Made by a program: the position numbers and the translations under genes. The notes beneath the pieces are model-generated. The model saw only the letters and a list, made by a program, of their open reading frames with translations, was not told the DNA's origin and made no database searches. This document shows, in pieces, positions 27,039 to 36,124 of a stretch of 64,000 nucleotides of DNA; within the stretch, counting starts at the first letter, position 1; every line of letters begins with the position of its first letter. The DNA comes from Alicyclobacillus suci (GTDB lineage: Bacteria > Bacillota > Bacilli > Alicyclobacillales > Alicyclobacillaceae): contig NZ_JAFMTW010000001.1 of NCBI RefSeq assembly GCF_017329615.1, positions 62,001 through 126,000 on the forward strand. The letters run 5' to 3'.

Positions 27039-28258
27039 ACCCGCTTTGACAGCGATTCATTCTCGCTCTCCAACATCTCTTTTGGCAAAAACAACCGGTG
27101 TTCTTGACTTGGGACAAGTGTTCGAATCAGTTTCGACACTTGACTCAAGTCTGAGTAGCCGTCAAAGTCATCCAATAAGGTCAGCCCCTGCCCTAACACC
27201 TCGTATCCCGGTATCGTAGACACGCGTTCAGTGACGTAATAGTCAGGAGGAAATCCCATCGCCTTCGCCATGGTGCGCAGCGATGCCCACTCACTCACGG
27301 ATGGCTCGTCCCGCACAATCGGTGCAAACAGTCTGCGCGTTAAGAAGCGATCCGCCAAATCCGCCAGAATGGTGTCATCGGAGCGGGACCACTGGTGAAA
27401 CGCATACAACAGTACAGATTCGTCTAGTTGTAGATAGGTGTCGACAGATACGTCTTTGCCAATTAAAACCGCGAGCAACGCCCCCGGGATTTCAATCGAA
27501 ATTCCCTCGCTCACCAGGTCTCTGGCACGCCGTAAAATGTTTTCCACCAATACGTCGCTCCCGACCGTCACAGGGTGCAGATACACCTGCACATACATAA
27601 AATACCGCGCAAGCAAATATTGTTCCACCGTATGCAGGGATTGCCGCTTCACATAGACATGGTCATCTCGCACCGTCAGGGAGCGAATCAGACGAGCTAA
27701 CTCAAACTGCCCATACGACACACCTGTCGACAGCGCATCGCGCAACATATAATCCATCCTGTCGACATCCAACTGACTGGACACGAGAGCTTCAATTGCC
27801 GGAAACCGGCCGTCCTTCTTTAGAATGGAAACCAAATCTTTCGCAAACATCGAATCTACCGAGTCGAGTACCGTTCGCAGTTGCTCGTCTTCCAACATAA
27901 TGCGGTGTGTCCACAACTCGTGATGGACACCGAGAATCGATTCAAATGTATGCGAGAACGGACCATGTCCCAAATCATGGAGCAGCGCGACCGCAAGCGC
28001 GAGTTGCCGGTGCCTTTGTTCGTTCGGCCACCCACACTCGCGTTCGAGATGAATCAGTACCCGTCGCATCGTTTCATACGCGCCAAGCGAATGTGCAAAG
28101 CGCGTGTGCTCCGCGCCGTGATAGGTCATATAGGACGTGCCCAATTGCCGAATGCGACGAAGCCTCTGAACAGCCGATGTGTTGACCAACTTCCACAAAA
28201 GCGGGTCATCAAATAGAATCTCATCGTGCACAGGGTCTTTTAAGACTTTCTCAAACAC
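27011..28258 (-). CDS. HD-domain phosphohydrolase (YwfO/dGTPase-like)
   Basis: A 415-aa HD-superfamily protein with the metal-binding set spread as in SAMHD1/dGTPase-like proteins: GAEHTRFAHSLGAYE, VALLHDLGHGPFSHTFE, and SSQLDVDRMDYMLRD (final Asp). In B. subtilis, YwfO of this family hydrolyses several (d)NTPs. ATG 28258 is the start of KDPVHDEILFDDPL, a typical beginning. It overlaps dedA tail to tail by 28 nt. Confidence 0.88.
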   Translation of the reverse strand: MFEKVLKDPVHDEILFDDPLLWKLVNTSAVQRLRRIRQLGTSYMTYHGAEHTRFAHSLGAYETMRRVLIHLERECGWPNEQRHRQLALAVALLHDLGHGPFSHTFESILGVHHELWTHRIMLEDEQLRTVLDSVDSMFAKDLVSILKKDGRFPAIEALVSSQLDVDRMDYMLRDALSTGVSYGQFELARLIRSLTVRDDHVYVKRQSLHTVEQYLLARYFMYVQVYLHPVTVGSDVLVENILRRARDLVSEGISIEIPGALLAVLIGKDVSVDTYLQLDESVLLYAFHQWSRSDDTILADLADRFLTRRLFAPIVRDEPSVSEWASLRTMAKAMGFPPDYYVTERVSTIPGYEVLGQGLTLLDDFDGYSDLSQVSKLIRTLVPSQEHRLFLPKEMLESENESLSKRVHSIVFLRP

Positions 28259-28280
28259 GAATCATCGCTCCATACCAGAT

Positions 28281-28323
28281 ACGAGAAGGGCCCGAGGGCG
28301 ATTCGCCCACAGGCCCTTCTCGT
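28281..28323. terminator. Hairpin between erpA-like and HD genes
   Basis: A 12-bp perfect stem (ACGAGAAGGGCC with GGCCCTTCTCGT) plus an inner GGGCG/CGCCC stem. There is no clear T-run on either strand. It lies 14 nt beyond the Fe-S carrier stop on the minus strand. Confidence 0.5.
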
Positions 28324-28336
28324 ACGACAAATTTGT

Positions 28337-28690
28337 TCAGTCACAAGATCCGGGTTGACCCGCCTTCGTAGCCGTGCGGAAACTCGATCCGCACCCACAC
28401 ATGGAGGTCGCATTCGGATTGTTAATTTTAAAGCCCTGTCCGGTCAAATCATCAATATAATCGACCTCCGAACCATCGAGTAGTTCGAGGCTTTCCGAAT
28501 CAATCACGACTTTGACGCCGTGAATGGAGAACACGTGGTCATCCGGTTTCGCAGCGTCCAGTGCCATCCCATAACTATAGCCTGTGCAACCGCCTAGCTT
28601 CGTGTACAAGCGAAGCGCATCCTCTTCGGGTCCCTGCGATTCGATCATCTCACGCAGCTTGTCTGCCGCACTTTCCGTGAGCGTAATCAT
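28337..28690 (-). CDS. A-type iron-sulfur cluster carrier (IscA/ErpA family)
   Basis: A 117-aa HesB/IscA protein carrying the three conserved cysteines, one in KLGGCTGYSYGMALD and two in SMCGCGSSF near the C-terminus. Family members accept and pass on Fe-S clusters. ATG 28690 follows AAAGGGGAG; an in-frame upstream extension to 28747 lacks this. Members with the long C-terminal tail after CGCGSSF (here ATKAGQPGSCD, with an extra Cys) occur in Firmicutes. It precedes the HD gene. Confidence 0.9.
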   Translation of the reverse strand: MITLTESAADKLREMIESQGPEEDALRLYTKLGGCTGYSYGMALDAAKPDDHVFSIHGVKVVIDSESLELLDGSEVDYIDDLTGQGFKINNPNATSMCGCGSSFRTATKAGQPGSCD

Positions 28691-28750
28691 CTCGTCACTC
28701 CCCTTTCTCCTCCTATTATACGCGCGGATGCGCGTCAGTGCATCCACAGC

Positions 28751-29224
28751 CTATCCAACCAACTCGCGAACTTTGGCTAATACCTCATCCACGTGCCCAT
28801 CTACCTTCACTTTTGGGAAAACCGCCGCGATGTTGCCCGCGCCATCGATGATGAACGTCGTGCGCTCAATACCAATACTTTTTTTGCCGTACATATTCTT
28901 TTCCTTCAACACGCCGTATGCCTCGCACAGCTCGCTGTTTTCGTCGGCGAGTAGCGGAAAATTCAACCCGTATTTTTCGCGAAATTTGGTATGTGATTTG
29001 GCCGTATCACGCGAGACGCCGTAAATAACAGCGCCAGCTTCCGCGAATGCCGCATTCAAATCGCGAAACGCGCAGGCCTCTTTCGTGCAGCCCGGCGTAT
29101 CGTCTTTTGGATAGAAATAAAGCACCACAACTTGTCCACGTAGCCCTTCAAGCGTAACCGTATTTCCATCTTGGTCGATGGTAGAAAAATTTGGCGCGGC
29201 GTCGCCCACGTGTAACTCCGTCAT
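28751..29224 (-). CDS. bcp: Thioredoxin-dependent thiol peroxidase (Bcp/PrxQ)
   Basis: A 157-aa peroxiredoxin with VVVLYFYPKDDTPGCTKEACAFRD. The peroxidatic Cys lies in PGCTKE, and the second Cys 5 residues later marks the atypical 2-Cys PrxQ type. The cytosolic enzyme reduces peroxides with thioredoxin. Its start at 29224 is 2 nt from the speA stop, so the genes are likely cotranscribed. Confidence 0.95.
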   Translation of the reverse strand: MTELHVGDAAPNFSTIDQDGNTVTLEGLRGQVVVLYFYPKDDTPGCTKEACAFRDLNAAFAEAGAVIYGVSRDTAKSHTKFREKYGLNFPLLADENSELCEAYGVLKEKNMYGKKSIGIERTTFIIDGAGNIAAVFPKVKVDGHVDEVLAKVRELVG

Positions 29225-29226
29225 CG

Positions 29227-30693
29227 CTACCCCTCCTTGTCGTCTTTCACCACTTTAATCATGCGGATTTCCGGGTCATCCGGCCCTTGAACAGGTAGAC
29301 CCGCCCGCAAGTTCGCCTCGATATAGTCAATATTATCCTGCGTAATGACCTCTCCTGGCAACAAAATTGGGATGCCTGGTGGGTACACCATCACCATCTC
29401 CGCCATTGTACGGCCGACCGCCTCTTGCAGAGGAACCACTTCGGTCTTGGCGTAAAACGCCGACCGCGGCGACATTTTGAGCGTCGGCATCGACGGGAGT
29501 TGCACGACGACCTCGCGTTTGCCATGGCGCTCTTCATACGTCTTGGCAATTTCCGTCAGCGCCTCGACCAAAGCGTCGATGTCCGACTGCTCATCGCCCC
29601 AAGAGATGATGCAAAGGATGTTATACAAGTCACTCAATTCAACCTCAATATTGTAGTTCTCCCGCAGCATTCGTTCGACATCATAGCCCGTGACCCCAAG
29701 GTCTTTAACAGAGACAGTCAACTTCGTCGGGTCAAGCGCGAACGCCGCAGAACTGTTGAGGCGCGACTCGTCTAGACAGTGCAAGCCTGGGATCTCATTG
29801 ATACGACCCCGCGCCTGCAACGCCAAATCGATTGCTGCCGCGATTCGCTCCTGTCCGTGCTCAGCGAGTTCCTTGCGCGCCACGTCCAGTGAAGCGAGCA
29901 GCAAATAAGACGTCGATGTCGTCATCAACATGCTCATCACAACTTGCACGTGACGCGGGTCAATCATGCCTTCACGCACGTTCAAGATGCTCGATCCGGT
30001 CATCGACCCACCCAATTTATGCACACTGGTCGCTGCCATATCAGCACCCGCTTGCATCGCTGACAGCGGCAGCGCCCCATGAAACCCCGTATGCACCCCG
30101 TGGGCCTCGTCCACAAGCACGGGCACACCATAGCTGTGCGCCACCTCGACAATGCGCTCAAGGTCCGCCGCAATCCCGAAGTAGGTGGGATTGATGACCA
30201 CCAGTGCCCGTGCGTCTGGGTGCTCGACCAGCGCATTTGCGACAACCTCCACCGACAAGCCATGCGAAATACCGAACTCGTGATCTAGCTCCGGAAGCAG
30301 GAAAACTGGCCGGGCATCGGCCAAAATAATGGCCGTCAGCACCGATTTGTGAACGTTTCGCGGCACGAGAATTTTATCCCCAGGGCCAACCGTGGACAAC
30401 ACCATTGCCATGATGGCCGTGCTCGTCCCCTGTACCGAAAAAAATGTATAATCCGCACCAAACGCCTGTGCAGCCAAGTCCTGTGCGCGTTTAATCGCAC
30501 CGGTTGGATGATGCAAGTCGTCGAGCGGTGCGATGTTTATTAAGTCCAAAGACAGCGCCTGATCACCCACGAAGGAGCGAAATCGCTCATCCATGCCGCG
30601 CCCGTGTTTATGGCCCGGGATATGAAATTGCACAGGTTTGCGCTGTGCATGATGAAGTAAAGTATCAAATAGCGGTGTTTCGTTCTGATTCAA
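29227..30693 (-). CDS. speA: Arginine decarboxylase (fold-I, SpeA of Bacillus type)
   Basis: A 488-aa Orn/Lys/Arg decarboxylase of the short Firmicute type. It shows PVQFHIPGHKHGRGMD, FFSVQGTSTAIMAMV, VLVDEAHGVHTGFHG and the PLP lysine in SVHKLGGSMTGSS, with the C-terminal domain VYPPGIPILLPGEVITQDN. The B. subtilis homologue makes agmatine for polyamine synthesis; lysine decarboxylases of similar build exist, so the substrate is likely but not certain. ywhD, which sits by the later polyamine genes in Bacillus, is next to it, supporting the assignment. Confidence 0.87.
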   Translation of the reverse strand: MNQNETPLFDTLLHHAQRKPVQFHIPGHKHGRGMDERFRSFVGDQALSLDLINIAPLDDLHHPTGAIKRAQDLAAQAFGADYTFFSVQGTSTAIMAMVLSTVGPGDKILVPRNVHKSVLTAIILADARPVFLLPELDHEFGISHGLSVEVVANALVEHPDARALVVINPTYFGIAADLERIVEVAHSYGVPVLVDEAHGVHTGFHGALPLSAMQAGADMAATSVHKLGGSMTGSSILNVREGMIDPRHVQVVMSMLMTTSTSYLLLASLDVARKELAEHGQERIAAAIDLALQARGRINEIPGLHCLDESRLNSSAAFALDPTKLTVSVKDLGVTGYDVERMLRENYNIEVELSDLYNILCIISWGDEQSDIDALVEALTEIAKTYEERHGKREVVVQLPSMPTLKMSPRSAFYAKTEVVPLQEAVGRTMAEMVMVYPPGIPILLPGEVITQDNIDYIEANLRAGLPVQGPDDPEIRMIKVVKDDKEG

Positions 30694-30708
30694 AAACTCC
30701 GTTGCCTC

Positions 30709-31179
30709 CTAGTCTTCGGCCTGAGAAAACGCAGCTCGAAACGCATCTGTCGCATTTTCCCACAAATCGGCCCGAACGGTTTGTAAAAACTGCCCGGCCT
30801 TCACGACCGCTTCCTTTGACAGTCTCGATAAATCGACGTTCCCACGAACCGCTTTATCCATTTGATTCACATGATCCGACAGTTTTTTGTACCCCAACTT
30901 GCTGTCTGAGTCAATCCATAATTCAAATGGCATAGCCCCCGTGTAGCCTAGGCCGTTTGCTTGACGTTTGAGCGTGATCCAAATTCCCTCAATATGCCTT
31001 GGATTCGGAACTTCTTCTAGCGAAGACACAAACTTGATTCCGACTTCGAGTCTACTTTTAGCGTGAATTGCACCGTTATCTACAAACACCTCATCCCCGT
31101 CGATAAAGACTGCGGAGAGGCCTTTCATCTGATCATCCGTCTGGTGTTTAGCACTACCTGTAAGATTGAGTTTCTGCAT
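30709..31179 (-). CDS. ywhD: YwhD-family protein of unknown function
   Basis: About 156 aa with the YwhD features: LSAVFIDGDEVFVDNGAIHAKS, LEVGIKFVSSLEEVPN, and a C-terminal LGYKKLSDHVNQMDKAV. ATG 31179 has GAGGTG 7-8 nt before it; ATG 31194 lacks a good site. In B. subtilis the homologue sits near speE-speB, and here it precedes speA by 15 nt, so a polyamine link is suggested by context only. Confidence 0.85.
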   Translation of the reverse strand: MQKLNLTGSAKHQTDDQMKGLSAVFIDGDEVFVDNGAIHAKSRLEVGIKFVSSLEEVPNPRHIEGIWITLKRQANGLGYTGAMPFELWIDSDSKLGYKKLSDHVNQMDKAVRGNVDLSRLSKEAVVKAGQFLQTVRADLWENATDAFRAAFSQAED

Positions 31180-31322
31180 GACACGGCACCTCATTTCGCG
31201 ACGTTTGCACTCATTCTACCGTTTGCAAAATTCAATGTCACATTTCTTCAAACCAAAATGTATGAGGGGAGACGCACTGGGTAAAGTAACATCAAAATTC
31301 CCAGCAAAGCGAGGGAAAAGAC

Positions 31323-31967
31323 GTGTCTACCCGTACAGCGAAAGTAGCAGTGGCACTCAGTGTCGCAGGGACATCCGTCGCGGCGCTGACGGTCGGCGCG
31401 ATGCCACAGGCGAAAGCCCAACAACAGACCATTTGGAATACAAGTGTGCCGTCCGTGATGCGCGTAGCCATTCGAGAAAACAACCCAAGCGGAGAGCCGG
31501 ATCCGCGTGGGCGCATCATCTACGTCCAATCCGTCCCGTTCCTAGAGTACTGTGAGGACGTTTTGCCAAATGAGTGGTTCCCATCGTGGAACCCCGAATC
31601 GCTGAAGGCCGGCGCCATGGCCATCAAAATGTTCGCTTGGTACCACCATCTTCATCCGGTGACCATTGATGGATTCACCTTTGACGTGGACAACACGACA
31701 AATTTCCAACACTTTCGTTATCTATCTGCACAACCGACGACAAACGCGGCATTCGATGCGATTCAGAACCAAGCCTACGCCGACAATGGGGGTCAAATTA
31801 TCGAGTTAAATTACCGCGCGGGTATTGAAAATGATCCGAACTGGCAGTACCGCAACGCACAAAAAATGGCGCAATGGGGATCTCAATACTGGGCAGAACG
31901 AGGGCAAACCTTCCAGCAAATTTTGCAGTTTTACTACGTAAATCGCTCGTTATACAGAATTCAGTAA
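31323..31967 (+). CDS. Secreted SpoIID/LytB-domain protein
   Basis: A 214-aa protein with a signal peptide (basic start, hydrophobic core SVAGTSVAALTVGAM, cleavage near AKAQQ). The SpoIID core is VLPNEWFPSWNPESLKAGAMAIKMFAWYH, in which the family Glu is E83. SpoIID-type enzymes are peptidoglycan lytic transglycosylases needed for engulfment; this short form, common in soil Firmicutes, lacks the full SpoIID length. GTG 31323 follows GAGGGA. It lies 17 nt before a secreted repeat protein and probably forms an operon with it. Confidence 0.82.
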   Translation: MSTRTAKVAVALSVAGTSVAALTVGAMPQAKAQQQTIWNTSVPSVMRVAIRENNPSGEPDPRGRIIYVQSVPFLEYCEDVLPNEWFPSWNPESLKAGAMAIKMFAWYHHLHPVTIDGFTFDVDNTTNFQHFRYLSAQPTTNAAFDAIQNQAYADNGGQIIELNYRAGIENDPNWQYRNAQKMAQWGSQYWAERGQTFQQILQFYYVNRSLYRIQ

Positions 31968-31984
31968 GTTAGGAGTCACAGCCG

Positions 31985-32806
31985 ATGAAACGCTTTCCTT
32001 CCATGAAGACGGTACTTCTTTGCGGCTTTGCGGCAGCGTTGGTGGCGATTTCCATACCGGCAAATCCACATCCGTCCGCACACCGCCTCACAGGCGCCAT
32101 CGCAACCATTGGCAACGGCACGGACAACGCGGCGAACGGGCAAACGCCGACACAACCAACCAACAACAGCACAGGCCGTCCACCGGGGGCTACGGGCGGG
32201 CAAAATAACACTACGCCACCGGGCGCCACGGGCGAGCAAAATAGCACTACACCACCGGGCGCCACGGGCGGGCAAAATAGCACTACACCGGGGGCCGGAT
32301 CTGCAAACAATAACAATTCAGCGTCGATTGGCCAGGGAACCGGAAGAGCACCGCACGGCCCTGCAAGTTGGGGGTACACCCAGCGGAAGACCGCCGAATT
32401 GCGCGTGCGTGTCATTGACGGCAGGTCTCGCCAGCCCATCTCGAATGCAGAAGTCGTCGTCATTGAGACCGAACAGCGGTTGCGCACAGATGCGAATGGC
32501 TACACGCCATGGTTTAGCGCACCCGTCTTTCGCAACCCGCGGTACCGTCCAATGGTCGCGGAACTACATGGACAATTGGGCGTGATTGTGTATAAAAACG
32601 GATACCGTGATTCCATTCACCTCGGTATCCGCATGCACGAAGGCATTCGTCAGCAAACGACGGTCTGGATGTACAAAATTGGCCCAGGAGACCGAAGAAT
32701 TGAACCCGTGCTCTACCAAGAGCCATATCACCACATCTGGTTGATTCAACTAGCAGATAAGTTCCGACAAAAGTCCCAGATAGGCGAAGGTCCGGAACGG
32801 CCATAA
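31985..32806 (+). CDS. Secreted protein with 12-residue tandem repeats and a carboxypeptidase-regulatory-like domain
   Basis: A 273-aa protein. Residues 1-33 are a signal peptide (KTVLLCGFAAALVAISIPA). Residues 50-115 are a low-complexity Asn/Thr/Gly/Pro spacer holding three units of PPGATGGQNxTT. From about 135 a beta-sandwich region follows (LRVRVIDGRSRQPISNAEVVVIE ... TDANGYTPWF), the pattern of a CarboxypepD_reg-like domain, then YKNGYRDSIHLGIR. The spacer looks like a wall-spanning linker. No sortase or LPXTG motif is seen. I know of no function. It follows the SpoIID-like gene by 17 nt and is closed by a terminator. Confidence 0.78.
   Translation: MKRFPSMKTVLLCGFAAALVAISIPANPHPSAHRLTGAIATIGNGTDNAANGQTPTQPTNNSTGRPPGATGGQNNTTPPGATGEQNSTTPPGATGGQNSTTPGAGSANNNNSASIGQGTGRAPHGPASWGYTQRKTAELRVRVIDGRSRQPISNAEVVVIETEQRLRTDANGYTPWFSAPVFRNPRYRPMVAELHGQLGVIVYKNGYRDSIHLGIRMHEGIRQQTTVWMYKIGPGDRRIEPVLYQEPYHHIWLIQLADKFRQKSQIGEGPERP
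32180..32287 (+). repeat. Three 36-bp tandem coding repeats
   Basis: Units 32180-32215, 32216-32251 and 32252-32287 each encode PPGATG(G/E)QN(N/S)TT. Units 2 and 3 differ at one base and unit 1 at four from unit 3, so the last duplication is recent. A partial unit (PGAGS) follows. Copy number could vary between strains without changing the frame. Confidence 0.9.
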
Positions 32807-32834
32807 GCGTCGCGAAGAGGACTGTAAGGCACGG

Positions 32835-32857
32835 AATAGGGTGACCCTATTTTTTAT
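32835..32857 (+). terminator. Terminator of the secreted-protein pair
   Basis: AATAGGG (32835-32841) pairs with CCCTATT (32845-32851) around a 3-nt loop, followed by T-rich sequence, 29 nt after the stop. Confidence 0.85.
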
Positions 32858-32867
32858 AGAAGGAAAC

Positions 32868-32890
32868 GGGGAGTGAATCATTCACTCCCC
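32868..32890 (-). terminator. Terminator of the gal operon overlapping the galE stop
   Basis: A perfect 10-bp stem GGGGAGTGAA/TTCACTCCCC with a 3-nt loop. The galE stop codon TGA (32882-32884) is inside the stem. On the minus strand GTTTCCTTCT follows, a weak T-run. Confidence 0.65.
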
Positions 32891-33877
32891 AAAACCTTGT
32901 GGATGTGCACGATGCCAGTTCCACGCGCTCGCGACAATCGTCTCCAAATCAGCGAACTGCGGCGTCCAACCCAGCGTGGACTGTGCCAGGCTGGATGAGG
33001 CGACAAGGCGGGCCGGGTCCCCTGCGCGACGGGCAGCAATCACTGCTTGAATCGGGTGCCCCGTCACCTTCCGCGATACCTCAACCACTTGGCGAACAGA
33101 AAAGCCTGTCCCATTGCCCAGATTGAATGACTCCGCAGTTCCTTTGCCACTGCGCAGCCGCTCAATAGCCAGGCGATGTGCACTCGCCAAATCCATGACG
33201 TGAATGTAGTCGCGCACACAAGTCCCATCTTCCGTATCGTAGTCGTCACCAAAGATGGCGACGTGTTGGCGCTGCCCCAAAGCTACCTGCAACACCACTG
33301 GAATAAGATGCGTCTCCGGTCGGTGATCTTCCCCTATCGGCAGCGTTGGGTGTGCGCCTGCGGCATTGAAATATCGGAGGCGAATCGACTTCAGCCCATA
33401 CGCTTGATAGGACCAATCGAGCATTCTCTCAATCGTCAATTTCGTGTCGCCATACGGATTTGTCGGCGAAGTCGCATCAGCTTCTGCAATCGGCACACGC
33501 GCTGGCTCACCATAGACCGCGGCCGTCGAGGAGAACACGATGTTTTGCACGCCAGACTCGACCATCGCCATAAGCAGCCGTCCGGTCGCTGCAACATTGT
33601 TTTCATAGTACTTCAGAGGGTCTTCTACACTCTCGCCTACCAGCGAATTGGCGGCAAAATGTACCACCGTGTCAACCGCATGTCGACTGAAAATTTCACG
33701 CAGGCGCTCCGTCTCGCGAATGTCCATGTGATAAAAAGGGACCCCCAGCGCATAAATGGCACCCGAATGACCTGTCGACAGGTTGTCGACCACCACAACC
33801 GCTTCGCCGTGCGCGACGAGTTCGGCCACGGTATGACTCCCAATGTAGCCTGCTCCACCCGTAACTAAGACAGACAT
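32882..33877 (-). CDS. galE: UDP-glucose 4-epimerase
   Basis: A 331-aa extended SDR. NAD-binding motif TGGAGYIGSH (6-15), catalytic Ser/Tyr/Lys in SSTAAVYGEP and NPYGDTKLTIE, and the GalE-type RYFNAAGAHP and YIHVMDLASAH. It interconverts UDP-galactose and UDP-glucose in the Leloir pathway. It overlaps the end of galK by 13 nt and is the last gene of deoR-galT-galK-galE. Confidence 0.96.
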   Translation of the reverse strand: MSVLVTGGAGYIGSHTVAELVAHGEAVVVVDNLSTGHSGAIYALGVPFYHMDIRETERLREIFSRHAVDTVVHFAANSLVGESVEDPLKYYENNVAATGRLLMAMVESGVQNIVFSSTAAVYGEPARVPIAEADATSPTNPYGDTKLTIERMLDWSYQAYGLKSIRLRYFNAAGAHPTLPIGEDHRPETHLIPVVLQVALGQRQHVAIFGDDYDTEDGTCVRDYIHVMDLASAHRLAIERLRSGKGTAESFNLGNGTGFSVRQVVEVSRKVTGHPIQAVIAARRAGDPARLVASSSLAQSTLGWTPQFADLETIVASAWNWHRAHPQGFGE

Positions 33878-35076
33878 TGTAAGACCTCCTCCGTGACTTC
33901 TTGAACGCCATCCCCGACACCGGTTACATAAAACGAAGGCTCATAGCCAATATTCGCGACGTATTGTGCCTTGACCACTGCCATAAACTTCTCCAGGCAA
34001 TCAGTCGAAACTAGGCTGACCGTACACCCACCGAAACCGGCGCCTGTCATTCGCGATCCGATACAACCCTCGACCGACCACGCCGCCTCGACCAATGCAT
34101 CGAGCTCCGGCCCGGTCACCTCGTAGTCGTCGCGCAAGGACTGGTGCGACGCGTTCATCATCTCTCCAAAACGCGCTGTGTCACCCGCCCTCAGCACCGG
34201 CACCGCCCGTTTCGCACGTTGATTTTCGAGCACCACGTGACGCGCGCGCCGTCTTTGCGTGGTATCCGTTATATAAGGCTCGAGTTCTGGCCACTCTTCG
34301 CCAATATCCGCAAGTGTCCTGAGTTCCGGACGGATTTTTTGCAGTTCCCGCAGCGCTTGTTCGCATTCGCTCCGACGCACATTGTATTTTGAGTCCGCCA
34401 GCGTGCGACGCTTATTCGTATTGGCAATAACCACGGTCACTCCATCGAGTGAGACAGGCACCAACTGGTAGTGAAGCGTGTCACAGTTAAGAGAAATCGC
34501 GTGGTTTTGTTTACCCATGGCTACCGCAAATTGATCCATAATGCCGCAGTTGACACCGACAAATTGATTCTCCGCCGCCTGCGACACGAGTGCCATTTCT
34601 TCAAGCGACAGGTTCGCGCGCACCAACGCATTTACGATTGCCGCCGTGACGACCTCAATCGACGCAGAACTCGACAGGCCAGCGCCGTTCGGCAAGTTTC
34701 CATGAAATAACACGTCAAACCCCGGTACCGCGAATCCCCGTTTCTGAAACTCGTGAATGACGCCTTTTGGGTAGTTCGCATAATCATCCGCTTGACGATA
34801 GACTATCTGTTCCACGGGCGTCTCCACGATTGGCGCGAAAGAGGTCGACGCAAACCGAATGACACCATCCTCGCGCGCCCGGACGAATGCCCACGTTCCC
34901 ATGTCGAGCGCCGCCGGAAGCACGTAACCACCGTTATAATCCGTGTGTTCCCCAATTAAATTCACGCGACCCGGTGCGTAAAACACGCGGACATCCCCCA
35001 CGCCACCGGGCGACCACGTTAAAAATCGAGATTTGGCATGCGCCAATTGTTGCATGACCGCCGTCTCGTTAATCAA
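33865..35076 (-). CDS. galK: Galactokinase
   Basis: About 403 aa. The galactokinase signature GRVNLIGEHTDYNGGYVLP, the GHMP ATP motif LPNGAGLSSSAS and the third motif MTGAGFGGCTVSL are all intact. It phosphorylates galactose at C1. TTG 35076 is preferred because AGGAGG lies 9 nt upstream, inside the end of galT; ATG 35055 is an alternative without a clear ribosome site. The overlap with galT implies translational coupling. Confidence 0.95.
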   Translation of the reverse strand: MINETAVMQQLAHAKSRFLTWSPGGVGDVRVFYAPGRVNLIGEHTDYNGGYVLPAALDMGTWAFVRAREDGVIRFASTSFAPIVETPVEQIVYRQADDYANYPKGVIHEFQKRGFAVPGFDVLFHGNLPNGAGLSSSASIEVVTAAIVNALVRANLSLEEMALVSQAAENQFVGVNCGIMDQFAVAMGKQNHAISLNCDTLHYQLVPVSLDGVTVVIANTNKRRTLADSKYNVRRSECEQALRELQKIRPELRTLADIGEEWPELEPYITDTTQRRRARHVVLENQRAKRAVPVLRAGDTARFGEMMNASHQSLRDDYEVTGPELDALVEAAWSVEGCIGSRMTGAGFGGCTVSLVSTDCLEKFMAVVKAQYVANIGYEPSFYVTGVGDGVQEVTEEVLQCLS

Positions 35077-36124
35077 TCCCAAGCTCCTCCTTCTTCCGCA
35101 TGATAACTTCACGCAAAACGCGTGCCGTGTCTTCTACTGCGAGCGGATTGCACGGCGCCCACGCCCCTGTCTCGGACGACGCAAGATATTTCAACTTATC
35201 CTTGGCCCGCAGCGGCGGATAGAACTCAATGTGAAAATGGTAAAAGGTGTCAACCTCACTTTCGACCGATTTTTCCCCATCCTCACTCGCCACTTGAACC
35301 GGCGCCGCAAAACCTGGCGCATCCAACCCATTGGGAAGATTGACCGGGCTCTGGTGCAAGACCATCATATATGGAAACTCCCGATCAAACAGTGCATCCA
35401 TCCCAGCCGTCACGAGTTTGAGTATTTTCGCCAAGTCGTCGCGCTCTGCGTCCGTGAAATCGAGAATGTTCGATTGATGGGCCTTACTGGAGATGAACGC
35501 TCCATACGGATAATCCGTAAAAAATGGAATGTAACTGACAAACGCGTCCGTCTCGATAAGCATCCGCTCGGCGAACGACGCCTCCTCGTGGTTAATGTCA
35601 CAGATGAGGCAATGTCCAGTTTGTGCATGATGGTCTCGACAGGATTCAAGTTCCACGCGCAACTTTTGTGGCACATAGGGGTAGGCGTATATTTGCCCAT
35701 GTGGGTGCGGCATCGTCACGCCGACCTCTGGTCCACGGTTTTCAAAAATCAAGATGTATTTGTGGCGATTGTCCTGAGAAAGTGCTTGAAACCTGTCCGC
35801 CCACAAATCCACCAGCTTGCGAATGTGCGAAACCGGCAACTGCGGCAGCGTGGCGTGATGGTCTGGTGAATACAAAATTACTTCACATTTGCCATACGAC
35901 GGGGCGGTCTGATACAAACCTGTGGCAACCTCATCTGGTTCAGGTGGCGTCGGCGATAACGCAGGGAAATCGTTGTCGTATTTGTATACGTCGTAGTGAT
36001 CAGGGACCTTGCCTGACCCTGGACAAAACGGACAGTCGCCTTTCGGCATATTCGGACGCTTTTGCCGGTTTGAAGCGACCATTGTCCAATCCCGCAACAA
36101 TGGATTAAAACGCAGTTCTGCCAT
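35069..36124 (-). CDS. galT: Galactose-1-phosphate uridylyltransferase
   Basis: A 351-aa enzyme of the bacterial GalT class 1 type. The nucleophile motif is TMPHPHGQIYAYP, zinc-type cysteines are in CPFCPGS, and the start RFNPLLRDWTMVASNRQKRP is typical. It transfers UMP between glucose-1-P and galactose-1-P. The start overlaps the end of the DeoR gene by 20 nt. Confidence 0.96.
   Translation of the reverse strand: MAELRFNPLLRDWTMVASNRQKRPNMPKGDCPFCPGSGKVPDHYDVYKYDNDFPALSPTPPEPDEVATGLYQTAPSYGKCEVILYSPDHHATLPQLPVSHIRKLVDLWADRFQALSQDNRHKYILIFENRGPEVGVTMPHPHGQIYAYPYVPQKLRVELESCRDHHAQTGHCLICDINHEEASFAERMLIETDAFVSYIPFFTDYPYGAFISSKAHQSNILDFTDAERDDLAKILKLVTAGMDALFDREFPYMMVLHQSPVNLPNGLDAPGFAAPVQVASEDGEKSVESEVDTFYHFHIEFYPPLRAKDKLKYLASSETGAWAPCNPLAVEDTARVLREVIMRKKEELGID

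Noticed and set aside
32180..32287. CRISPR-like array
   Set aside because: Three 36-bp units are directly adjacent without spacers and encode an in-frame peptide repeat.
32028..32585. Overlapping 185-codon frame within the repeat protein gene
   Set aside because: It is a frame shadow of the 36-bp repeats; the signal peptide and domain pattern belong to the 31985 frame.
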